From Saccharum officinarum (Eukaryota; Streptophyta; Magnoliopsida; Poales; Poaceae), in NCBI GenBank assembly GCA_020631735.1, contig CM036231.1, forward strand, positions 1,205,831 to 1,269,830: a stretch of 64,000 nt of DNA. Reading direction: 5' to 3'. The stretch's first letter is position 1. Each line of letters starts with the position of its first letter. The position numbers and the translations under genes are program-made. This document shows positions 54,258 through 64,000 of the stretch, in pieces. A model generated the notes under the pieces. It was given only the letters and a program-made list of their open reading frames with translations. It made no database searches and had not been told where the DNA came from.

Positions 54258-57200
54258 GTCAATTACAAAGCCGGAGGAAGGCATTGGATTATTGATAGTG
54301 GGTGCACTCAACATATGACCGGTACATCAAGAATGTTTGACTTAATCAATGACAATAATAGTGGTGTTGATTCTATCACATTTGGCAATAACAAGAAAGA
54401 CAAGGTTATTGGCTTGGGCAAGATTGCAATATCAAATGACTTGAGTATCTCCAATGTGTTGCTAGTTGAAAGCTTGGATTTCAATCTCTTATCCGTAGCA
54501 CAAATATGTGATCTTGGTTACAAATGTATCTTTGGGGTTGATGATGTGGAAGTCATTAGTATGGATGGCTCAAATGTGGCATTCAAGGGTTTTAGATATG
54601 AGAATCTCTACCTAGTTGACTTCAATGCTAGAGAAACTTCTTTGACAACTTGCTTAATCTCGAAATCAAGCATAGGTTGGCTTTGGCATAGAAGGCTTGG
54701 TCATGTTGGCATGAAACAATTGAAGAAGCTTACAACTCATAATCTTGTCAATGGTTTGAAAGATGTTGAATTTGAGAAGAATAAGCTTTGTAGTGCATGT
54801 CAAGCCGGGAAGCAAGTTGGAAGCTCACATCCAAAGAAAAGTACAATGAGCATGTGCAAAGCATTTGATTTGATGCACATGGATCTATTTGACCCAACAA
54901 CATACTCAAGCATAGGTGGTAATAAGTATGGATTTGTTATAGTGGATGACTTCACAAGATTCACATGGGTATTCTTTCTTAGTAACAAAAGTGAAGTGTT
55001 TGACACCTTCAAGACATTTCTCACTAGAGTTCACAATGAGTTTGAGATTAGAATCAAGAAAGTGAGAAGTGACAATGGAAGTGATTTCAAGAATACAAGA
55101 ATTGAAGAACTTTGTGATCACTATGGCATTGGACATCAATTTTCAGCCAAGTACACTCCATAATCAAATGGCCTAGTTGAGAGAAAGAATAGAACATTGC
55201 TTGATATGGCTAGATCAATGCTTCATGAGTATAATGTGAGTCAATCTTTTTGGGATGAAGCAATCAATACCGCTTGTTACTACATCAATAGACTATATTG
55301 TCATCCATTGCTAGAGAAGACCCCATATGAGCTACTTCATGGAAGAAAGCCCAATATTTCTTACTTTAGAGTATTTGGTTGCAAATGCTATATCTTGAAA
55401 AAGGGCACTAGATTGGGAAAGTTTGACAAGAGATGTGATGAGGGGTTCCTACTTGGTTATTCAACTACAAGCAAAGCTTATAGAGTTTGGAACAATTCAA
55501 GTGGCATTCTATAAGAAGTCCATGATGTGCAATTTGATGAAACCAATGAGTCACAAGATGAAGAAGAGAATCTAGATGATGTTGGTGGAACTCAATTGGT
55601 GGAAGCAATGAAGAACATGGACATTAGGGACATTAGAGCAAAGCAAGTAATTGATATTCAAGATGATGATAAAGATCAAGTGCTCAATTCTCCATTCAAG
55701 CTAGCTAGTGACTCTCAAGTGCAAGATCATAGTGCTAGTTCATCTCATCAAGATACATCAAGTGATCAACCAAGCTCAAGCAATCAAGTGCAAGTACTCC
55801 AACCACAACATGTTGCAAGAGATCACCCTATTGATAGTGTTATTGGTGATATTAGAAGTGGTGTGCAAACAAGATCAAGATTGGCTATGTTTTGTGAGCA
55901 TGCATCATTTGTGTCAACCATGGAACCAAAGAAAATAGTGGAAGCTTTGAGAGATGTCGATTGGATTATGGCTATGCAAGAAGAACTTAACAATTTCACA
56001 AGAAATGATATTTGGGAATTGGTAGAAAGGCCAATTGACTACAATGTGATTGGCACCAAATGGGTGTTCAAAAACAAGCAAGATCAAGATGGCATTGTGG
56101 TGAGAAACAAAGCAAGACTAGTTGCTCAAGGTTACACTCAAGTAGAAGGTCTTGACTATGATGAGACATATACTCCCGTGGCAAGATTAGAGGCAATAAG
56201 GATTCTATTGGCTTATGCTTGTGCACACAACATCAAACTTTATCAAATGGATGTCAAAAGTGCATTTCTCAATGGAATCATCAATGAGTTAGTATTTGTT
56301 GAGCAACCTCCCAGATTTGAAGATGACAAGAAACCCAACCATGTATACAAGTTGAAGAAGGCTTTATATGGCTTAAAGCAAGCACCTAGAGCATGGTATG
56401 AGAGGCTAAGGGATTTCCTTCTCTCTAAGGGATTCAAGATTGGCAAGGTTGATACAACTCTATTCACCAAGAAGATTGGGAATGATCTATTCATAGTGCA
56501 AATATATGTTGATGACATCATCTTTGGATCGATCGATCAAGCTTATTGTGAAGAATTTGGTGCTATGATGGCCAAAGAGTTTGAAATGTCTATGATTGGT
56601 GAACTTAGCTACTTCCTTGGTCTCCAAGTCAAGCAATTGAAGAATGGAACATTTGTGAGTCAAGGGAAATACATAAGGGACATGTTGAAGAAGTTTGAAA
56701 TGCAAGATGCAAAGCCAATTTCAACTCCAATGGGTACAAATGGTAATTTGGATAGTGATCTTGATGGCAAAATGGTGAATCAAAAGGAATATCGGTCTTT
56801 GATTGGAAGTCTACTCTATGTCACCGCATCAAGGCCGGATGTCATGTTTAGTGTTTGTATGTGTGCTAGATATCAAGCCTCACCTAGAGAGAGTCATCTC
56901 ACGGCCGCAAAGAGAATATTGAGGTACTTGAAGAAAACAAGAGATGTAGGACTATGGTATCCCAAGGGATCAAAGTTTGAATTGATTGGATATTCAGACT
57001 CCGATTATGGGGGTTGCAAGATCAATAGAAAGAGCACAAGTGGCACATGTCAATTACTTGGAATATCACTTGTGTCATGGTCCTCAAAGAAACAAAATAG
57101 TGTGACAATCTCTACCGCCGAAGCTGAATATGTGAGTGCGGGGAGTTATTGTGCACAATTACTATGGATGAAATCAACTTTGAAGGATTATGGCCTCAAC

Positions 57201-57458
57201 TTCAAGAATGTGCCATTGCTATGTGATAATGAAAGTGCAATCAAGATGATACAAAACCCGGTTCAACATGGAAGAACAAAGTATATTGACATAAGGCATC
57301 ATTTCATTAGAGATCATCAACAAAAGGGAGATATTGCTATTGAAAGTGTTGGCACCAATGATCAACTTGCTGATATTCTCACCAAGCCACTTGATGAAAA
57401 GAGGTTTTGCAAGCTAAGGAATGAATTGAACATTCTTGATTTCTCAAACATGAGTTGA
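54258..57458 (+). pseudogene. SIRE-B pol, two nonsense codons
   Basis: One frame, different from gag, interrupted only at 55161-55163 (TAA) and 55512-55514 (TAA). Protease WIIDSGCTQHMTG at about 54288. Integrase with HRRLGHVGMKQL, CSACQAGKQVG, catalytic HMDLF, RSDNGSDF and GLVERKNRT. RT with YQMDVKSAFLN, ALYGLKQAPRAWY and catalytic YVDDIIFGS (about 56505). RNase H with DSDYGGCKINRKSTSG, STAEAEYVSA and DIRHHFIRDH. All catalytic residues I can check are present, unlike SIRE-A, so inactivation is recent. Confidence 0.88.
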
Positions 57459-58554
57459 ATGCACCCCACCCACTTATTGACATGCCTCTCCTTCGACGTT
57501 GCAAGGTAAAGTTGATTGACATGTCATTCATCCAATGCTAAGGACTTGCTAGAGCATGTAGACATAATAAGTGGTCGCATGAGCATTCATGATAAATCAA
57601 ATGAATTTGATGGATATATATTACCACTATTGCTTCTATGCTTATTTTGATCTAGTGGTGGCATGTGACATGTTTGTGAGCTTGCAAACCTAGTGTTGAA
57701 TCTAGAAGATTTGCTATAAGTGTTTAATTCAACATAGGCAAGATAACCCTTATTATGAGGTGTGAAGAAACTTGTCTTTGGTTCAAATCGAATTAAATAT
57801 TTTTGGCAAGTGTTCTAGGTTGAACCAAATTTGATAAATTCTAACCTACTCCATCAAACATTGTTTTTCTCTCCATAATTTGATCCCATTTTTGGGTAAG
57901 TTGTTGACAAAGGGGGAGAGAAAAAGATGATTCAACATGATAAAGGGGTAAATAAAATTTTGATGCACACAAGTAGGGGGAGCAAGTTCATAAACAAAGT
58001 TGTTGCATTTATTTGTGCATTCTCATATGACTTGCTCATTGCACATGTATTTAAATTCAATATACATGCTTGTGTGGTGCAATGCTAGTATAGAACTTAA
58101 ATGATGAAATGATCTACTAGCATGCATAGGAATAGTTTACTTGTGGTATCTAGACATGCCTTAAACTTTACAAGTGGTCCAAGAACCTTTACTATAATGT
58201 TGATCTCACGGGGTTCTTGAGTTGTGATGGATGTCTAGTTACTTCATGATGCTAAGGATGGTGTAAAATGCAACTCCAATTGGTATCACTCTTCAAAGGT
58301 CTATTTCTTACACCTTAGCATCATTTTAGTAGAATTACTCTCTCAACACTTCTATCCATGCATATGTGCAAAGCTTTCAATCCAAACTCTATGCACATAT
58401 GTAGGGAGAGCTAATGCTACCAAAACTGGGCTTGTGATAATTGTCCAAACTTTACTTATGAGCAAAATGATTGGACAAGTATGACAAGTTTAAAATTTTT
58501 ATTATCAAAATCATCTTTGTGAGGGTTGTCATCAATTACCAAAAAGGGGGAGAT
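57459..58554 (+). other. SIRE-B 3' non-coding region and polypurine tract
   Basis: About 1.1 kb without a supported ORF, ending in AAAAAGGGGGAGA (58541-58553), the polypurine tract. Similar in layout to 45588-46663 of SIRE-A. Confidence 0.7.
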
Positions 58555-60074
58555 TGAAAGTCCCTAGTTTGGTTTTGGCTAATTGATGAAACCTAGGACT
58601 AACCTTTGTATCTAAGTGGATGATTTAGATAAAGGTGGTCATTGAATATGAGACATGACATTGACTCATATGACCAAGATGATGAAGACCAAGATGATGC
58701 TTGGCTCGACGGACCGGTTGTGAAGGTGAAGGGCAAGTCGAGGCTTCGAAGTGAAGGACCATGCGATGGTGAAGCTTGAGCAAGACTTGGCACCGACGGA
58801 CCGATGCAACGGTGAAGAGCAAGTGAAGTCAAGGTCGATGGATCGAGACGGTCATGTGATGATATGAAGTGGATCATATCTTTTGGAAAAACAAAATGGG
58901 CTCAAGGCAAAGGTATAACCATAGGGTCATTTTGTTTTGCACTCAAGACACCATAGAAGGTGTGAGTGGTTTAGGATCGATAGCCAAACTATTAAGAGGG
59001 GAAGTCTTATCGGTTATTCGATGCACGGATGCCACTAGGTGAATTCATGAAGTGCATTGCATGTAGGGCCTAGTGAGCTAACTGGAAAACCTTCGAAAAT
59101 GATTATGAAAATGCTAACACACGTGCACAAGGTGGTGATCACTTGTTGGTGTTGGCACATTTACGAAGGCGTTAAAGTTTGAGCGGTAGAGAGGGTTTGG
59201 GTCTCTCTCCTTCCCGCCGAGCTTGCGAGCGCGGGATTCAGGCGTTTTCGAGGAGATGAAATGTCTATTTTCCACTATGCCGGAAGTCGAAAAAGAAACG
59301 GAGGCGAATGGAGGTCACAGAGGTGACCAGACGCTGCACCGGACGCGGTCATGGTATGACCGGACGCGTCCGATCAGCAGTTAGGCGCGCGGGTGCTAGG
59401 GTTTGCAACCAGCGCGTCCGGTCACTCACGGGACCGGCGCGTCCGGTCAGGTGCCCAGAAGGAACTATGGTTCGCAAGGACGATCAGACGTGGGGCGCGT
59501 CCGGTCACACATGATCGGACGCGTCTGATCGTTAAGGGAGCTTACTAGACTCTAACCGGACGCGGGCACTGTCGCGTCCGGTCGTTGGCTGGAGCGCGTC
59601 CGGTCGTTGCTTCGCGGGTCGCGCGGTGTTGTGCGATCGGCGCGTCCGGTCGTTGACTGGAGCGCGTCCGGTCACTCGAGACCAGCGCGTCCGGTCATTA
59701 TGAGAAGCGCGTCCGGTCATGGGGTTTGACCGTTGGCGCAGTGACCGTTGGAGGATCGGACGCGGTTGAGCGCGTCCGGTCAGTTTTGACCGGCACGTCC
59801 GGTCATCCCGAAAAGACCCAGTGAAGGGGTATAATGGCTCTATTCGGATGGGATGCTTATAAATACTTGTTGGCTGGCCCTTGGGGAGGTCTCTCGTGAT
59901 TTCTAACATACTTGTGCATCCTTTAAGCTAGAGCTTCATCTCCCACTCATCTCTCTTGCTTGATTGCAAGTTTGCTATTCTAACAAGTTTGTTATTCTAA
60001 CAAGTTTGCTTAGTGACTTGTGTAGGATTTTTTATAGGCTATTCACCCCCCCTCTATCCATCTAGGACCTTACA
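58555..60074 (+). repeat. SIRE-B 3' LTR with internal deletion
   Basis: 1520 bp against 2231 bp for the 5' LTR. It matches the 5' LTR to about 59970 (TTGATTGCAA), then jumps to the sequence equivalent to about 52045, with a short duplicated TTCTAACAAGTTTG. Motif array 59317-59806, TATAAATA 59858-59865. Confidence 0.9.
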
Positions 60075-60079
60075 ATGGT

Positions 60080-61016
60080 GGACACCATGGGGAGAGAAAC
60101 GGTTGTGTTGGCCAATCGAGGTCAAGGAGCATCCACTAAACTGCATCTTAGGGGCACCCCCACAACTTTGAGGCCACCAACTTGACCATTGGCTTGACGA
60201 TAGTAGAAGAAGCAATAGATGTTGTGTGGGGGGAAGGAGTTCAACAGGAAACAACTGGTGCAGCAGGAGCGCCCTAACCTAAGTCATGAAGAAGCCAATT
60301 GGGGTTGTTAAAGGGCTCCTTGGCGATGGCACAACTACCACCTCGACTGGCTACGAGGATAGTGGTACAAGCAGCAACACGCAGAACACGGGGGCTAGAG
60401 CACGACTGGCGATGACCGAACGACGACCAGCTCAAAGAACGATGGACCATGATTGGCTCACTAGGAGAGCAGAGTTGTCCTGACCATAAGAACGAGAGTG
60501 CAGGAGGCCACTGCTACACGTGGGGCAAGGGTGGAGGCACTTGCCGAGGTGGAGCGACTACTGAGGTCACCGGTGGTGGCTGTGGCGCTAGGGGAAATGC
60601 CTCGCCCGACCCCCAACTGGCCCGCAACCATTCCAAGATCTCCATGTGACGAATAGGTCTTTTGAACCCATGAATCGATAGATCCTAGCGAGGAGAACTT
60701 GGATCTAGAGTTTGTTGGGTGGATTTCATAGAGGAGGAGGGTGGATTTGGGAAGATTTGGATGTTGCACAGCGAGGCTTGGCAAGTCACCATGATGGAGC
60801 GGAGGAGACACCAGGGTGTAACACAAGATTCTAGTGTCTCACAGGAAAAAATCATAGACTTGCATTGAGCATGTGTTTCATGGTACCTATATAATGTTAG
60901 GCCGAGGGCTGAGTGGACAAGATGATCCATGGCAAAGGAATGTTTTGATGAGCTTGTCTAGTAGAAAATGGCTAGACCATCAACCTTCACTAACATTGAT
61001 CGCTAGTTATTGATTA
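60080..61016 (-). other. Continuation of the unidentified minus-strand remnant; no intact gene
   Basis: Before the two copia insertions this joined 49772-49894 and then 38421. Minus-strand open frames (60826-60461, 60254-60054) are Ser/Leu/Thr-rich with no recognised domain. No repeat or RNA gene seen. Confidence 0.35.
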
Positions 61017-61264
61017 TTTCCTTCGTCCCAAAATAAATGCACATCTCACTTATTGAGAGGTCAAATTCTTTTTAAGTTTAACTAAGTATATATAAAATAA
61101 TATCAATATTTGTATCTCCAAATTATGAAAGAATATTCCACAACCAATTTAATCATAATGATTACACATCATAGATATTAATACCTTTTTATATATTTGG
61201 TTAGACTTAAAAAAGTTTGACTCCGCAATAAGTGAGATATGCACTTATTTTATGACTGAGGGAG
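61017..61264. mobile_element. Stowaway-like MITE, 248 bp
   Basis: Ends TTTCCTTCGTCCCA / TGACTGAGGGAG extend into a longer inverted repeat (AAATAAATGCACATCTCACT at left). TA on both sides (61015-61016, 61265-61266). AT-rich interior. Confidence 0.75.
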
Positions 61265-61405
61265 TACACAAGTTTTACATTCCAGTCGCTTGAATTTTGG
61301 GCGACATTCAGACAACTCCTTCCATGCTCTCCACGTGTGCATCTTCCTCCTCTTCATCGCGGTGTTGGACGAGGCTCTTGCAGCGTCGGCCTTAGAAAGG
61401 GAGGA
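61265..61405. other. Short intergenic spacer
   Basis: Between the Stowaway element and the third SIRE-type LTR. Nothing recognised. Confidence 0.4.
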
Positions 61406-62129
61406 TGAAAGCCTTAGTTTGGTTTTGGATAATTGATGAAATCTAGAAACTAATCCTTATACTAAGTGTGTAGACATGAAATGATGGTCCTATGCCAAGT
61501 GGTGGAGCAAGAGGATGATCATGGTAGATGGTGATGACCAAAAGATGATCAAGTGCTTCACATTTGGAAAAGAAGACAGAGAAAAACAAAAACTAAGGAG
61601 ATCAAGGAAAAGGTATAAGATATATTTTTCTTTTGACACTTAAGACACCATAGAGAGTGTAAGTGCATTTAGGATCGATAGCCATACTATAAAGAGGGAA
61701 AATCTTTGTCTAAGCGGTTATCGAGTGCCACTAGGTGACATGATTCTTGCATATGCATTTAGGAACCTAGTGTGCTAACTTTGATCCTTGTAAAATGCTT
61801 TGAAAAATGCTAACACACGAGCACATGAGTTGTACACACTGTAGTTAGCAATATAGAAGCAAGGGCGAAGTGGTTGTGGACTTAGAAAAAGAAAAGGAGG
61901 AGAAAGTCCATGACCGGACGCTGTAGTTGGAGTGATCTGCGCCTCCGGTCAATTATAGCCATGGAAGCGGTGACTGGCCGAGAGCAAGGAGGTGCGACCG
62001 GACGTAGCGACCTGATGCTGGCCGTGCGTCCGGTCATCCCACGCAAAGAAGAAGCAGGGCACGTCCGGTCATCGCGCGCAGAGAAGAAGCAGGGTGGCTT
62101 CACGACCGGACCCTGAATGTGTTTGCGAT
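61406..62129 (+). repeat. 5' part of a third SIRE-type LTR, interrupted
   Basis: Begins TGAAAGCCTTAGTTTGGTTT, as in SIRE-A and SIRE-B, with the shared CACTAGGTG and ATGCTAACACA modules and the first copies of the GACCGGACGC / CGTCCGGTCA motif (61911-62113). It breaks at 62130 where another LTR begins, so the remainder should lie right of the window. Confidence 0.75.
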
Positions 62130-63393
62130 TGTAACATCCCGGGTTTTCATGCAACCAAAAATACGAGCTTTTTAAAATTTTTCCTGCAACGTGTGAACTT
62201 GCTAAAAATTATTGCATTCATCTAGAATTGATTGCAGGAGTGTGCTCGTGTTTCTGAGTTGGTTCTCGTGTTGTTGTGCTTGGAGGTAGCCTTCTTCTAA
62301 AATCTTTGTGTAGAAAAATAGAAAACCTCTTCTTAATTCATCGGGCCAAAGCTTCCTCTTACATCTCCCTCTGGCCCAGCTCGTGGCCTACCTCTTGGCC
62401 GCACGACCAGCAAGCAGGTGTTACACGAGCATGCATGTTCTGTGCCAAATTGTCTGCTAACGTGCCAGTAGTTTCCCCAGAGTTGTCCTACCACAAGTAC
62501 AAGCTGAAGTGCGCAGACAATCACGTACACCACCAGGCTCTATACGTGTATATGTACGTACAAATACCCCAGCAGCAAGTACCGGAGCCTAGCTCCTCTT
62601 CTAGCCCAACCGACCTCCCGCCGGCCCAGTTGGGGCACCAGCCAGCACAACCCAGTAACCATGCGGCCCAGCAGCCGAACCAGGACCGCCTTCTTTCCGT
62701 TGGCCCAACCAAGCGCGAGAGCACGAGATGCTTTGCTGACTCCTCTCCGCCTCACGAGCGCGGCACGCGCACGGAACGACGCCGCCACCGCCCTCTAATG
62801 CATGCTCCTGTACGGGCTTCCGTTCCCGGACCCCACTCACCAGCAACGCCGTTCGAAGGGCCGCCTGTCAGCCGAAGACCGCCTGCCTCCGTAGCCTTGC
62901 CGTCACCGCGCTCGTCGTCGTTTTCCTCCACCTGCTCCATGTTAGTTTCATTCAGTCAGTCCAGGTTTAACGCTTCTTCAGTTAGTTAGTTGTTGTTTCA
63001 GTCTTTGTCAATAAGCAGAACCTGGTTGGGTGCATCATGTACGCCAGAATCGTGCTCAGTTCGCGGTGCGGCACGTAGGTGTCTTCTCCTTTGTTTTCGT
63101 CGCGTCGTAGCTGAAGCCTCGCGCTCCACTCGTTCAATCGTGGGATGGCGCGGTCATTTCGGAGGGAGTGGCGCGCATGGCGCCGAGTCCTGAGCGGCCA
63201 CGAGCTGCTCGCTGCATGTACATATATTTTTTTCAATAGTCTGAAAAACGTCGAGTAGTTGTGCGGCACCAATCTCTGTGTTTGCGTGCTTTGGGTTTCC
63301 ATCGTGTTCGCGTGAGTCATCACACCGGGGTTCATCGATCCTCGATCACCCTCCTCATGTCCAGCGGCGGGCGCCGGCGTGCAGGAGACGTCA
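62130..63393 (+). repeat. 5' LTR of a Ty1/copia element continuing beyond the window
   Basis: Begins TGTAACATCCCGGG inside the third SIRE LTR and ends ...GAGACGTCA just before an initiator-tRNA-Met type primer site, so about 1264 bp. GC-rich central part. The partner LTR is outside the window, so ends are inferred from TG/CA and the primer site. A 237-codon open frame inside (62276-62989) is taken as incidental. Confidence 0.65.
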
Positions 63394-63395
63394 AG

Positions 63396-63407
63396 TGGTA
63401 TCAAAGC
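63396..63407 (+). other. Primer binding site of the right-edge copia element
   Basis: TGGTATCAAAGC, one mismatch from the initiator-tRNA-Met complement, 2 bp after the proposed LTR end. Confidence 0.7.
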
Positions 63408-63456
63408 GAGGTTCCGTCGGTGGACGCGTGATCGCGCGATCGCTGCTGCGTTCGGC

Positions 63457-64000
63457 ATGGACCAGCGGAGGAACTGGTCTTCGTCGCCGCGAAGGGGCCG
63501 CGACGGGAGAAGCGGCGGCGGAAGGGGTGAGCACAGCCTGGTGATACACCGGACTGTACGTGAGGAGGGCGGGAAATTCAAGTACCCCCTCCTTACCAAG
63601 ACCAACTACTACTCATGGGCGGCGCTCATGAAACTCAAGTTCCAGGCGAGGAGCTTGTGGGAGGCGGTGAGCGTCGGCGCCATCGACTACGTCGACGATC
63701 GGAATGCCTTGGAGGCCATTGCACAAGGCGTTCCTGAGGAGATGCACGGGACCATCGCCAGGAAGCCCACCGCCAAGGAGGAGTGGGACTCCCTGAAGAC
63801 GATGAACCTCGGCGTCGACCATGTGCGCCAGGCGAAGGCAAACATGCTGCGCCGAGAGTTCGATGCGCTGCGCTTCAAGGACGGGGAGTCGGTGGACGAG
63901 TTCACCATTCGGATCACCGACGTGGCGAGTCAGCTAGAGGTGCTCGACGCCGGGTACCCGGAGTCGGAGGTCGTGCGGAAGTTTCTTCAGGCCACGCCGC
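63457..64000 (+). CDS. Ty1/copia gag, N-terminal part, open to the window edge
   Basis: ATG at 63457 starts a frame (MDQRRNWSSSPRRGRDGRSG) with no stop through base 64000: 181 complete codons. After a basic, glycine-rich leader comes the DUF4219-like start (LLTKTNYYSWAALMKLKFQ) and the UBN2-type gag domain (KEEWDSLKTMNLG, DEFTIRITDVASQL). It would form the capsid. High GC, unlike the AT-rich SIRE gags, and no lesion visible, so this element may be young and intact. Confidence 0.8.
   Translation, partial: MDQRRNWSSSPRRGRDGRSGGGRGEHSLVIHRTVREEGGKFKYPLLTKTNYYSWAALMKLKFQARSLWEAVSVGAIDYVDDRNALEAIAQGVPEEMHGTIARKPTAKEEWDSLKTMNLGVDHVRQAKANMLRREFDALRFKDGESVDEFTIRITDVASQLEVLDAGYPESEVVRKFLQATP

Larger units (their letters stand above)
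49895..60074 (+). mobile_element. Ty1/copia element, SIRE/Maximus lineage (SIRE-B), nearly intact
   Basis: Perfect target duplication ATGGT (49890-49894, 60075-60079). LTRs TGAAAGTCCCTAG...GACCTTACA, primer site for initiator tRNA-Met, full gag and pol broken by only three nonsense codons, and a polypurine tract. A different family from SIRE-A: the LTRs and proteins are related but clearly diverged. The 3' LTR carries an internal deletion. Confidence 0.92.

Noticed and set aside
62276..62989. 237-codon open frame with Pro/Ser-rich C-terminus
   Set aside because: It lies inside the proposed copia LTR between its TG end and primer site, and shows no domain. GC-rich sequence with few stops explains it.

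Overview
The window is plant nuclear DNA, almost certainly from a panicoid/andropogonoid grass (Miscanthus, Saccharum, Sorghum or Zea type). The evidence is a 14-exon plant gene, nested LTR retrotransposons of the Athila, chromovirus and SIRE/Maximus lineages, grass-type MITEs (Stowaway, Tourist) and a plant RTE LINE. There are no bacterial operons, rRNA, tRNA or CRISPR. Only two host genes are convincingly intact: a single-exon family-1 UDP-glycosyltransferase (12516-14033, minus) and a complete peroxisomal acyl-CoA oxidase of the ACX1 type (31196-36421, minus). The rest is mostly transposable elements at different stages of decay.

Layout. 1-9388: a Ty3/gypsy Athila-lineage element. Its 5' LTR runs off the left edge, pol is one frame broken by nonsense codons, the integrase has an internal deletion, and an extra ORF with its own TATA box lies before the 3' LTR. 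9.4-15.7 kb: gene-bearing island with three small elements with 3-bp duplications, a 508-bp hAT-like element with an 8-bp duplication, a LINE endonuclease remnant and the UGT gene. 15998-27631: a ~4.4-kb solo LTR (TTTAA duplication) split by a ~7.2-kb LTR element (GTCCA duplication), itself split by a decayed RTE LINE. The middle element carries long open frames with no recognisable pol. 27.6-31.1 kb: AT-rich intergenic DNA with two MITEs. 31.2-36.4 kb: ACX1 gene, with a MITE 100 bp upstream of its ATG.

36.8-61.4 kb: an unrecognised minus-strand sequence split by two SIRE-lineage Ty1/copia insertions. The first (38422-49766) is a composite LTR-internal-LTR-partial gag-partial LTR, flanked by one ACATG duplication. 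The second (49895-60074, ATGGT duplication) is close to intact but has a shortened 3' LTR. 61406-62129 is the start of a third SIRE-type LTR, interrupted by another copia element whose LTR (62130-63393) and open gag run off the right edge.

The host genes show no sign of working together. The most unusual observations are: the reiterated palindromic CG-rich motif directly upstream of the TATA box in all SIRE LTRs with a visible TATA box; the composite SIRE locus; the pol-less element with overlapping long ORFs; and the internally promoted, amber-interrupted ORF in the Athila element. I found no convincing novel host system.
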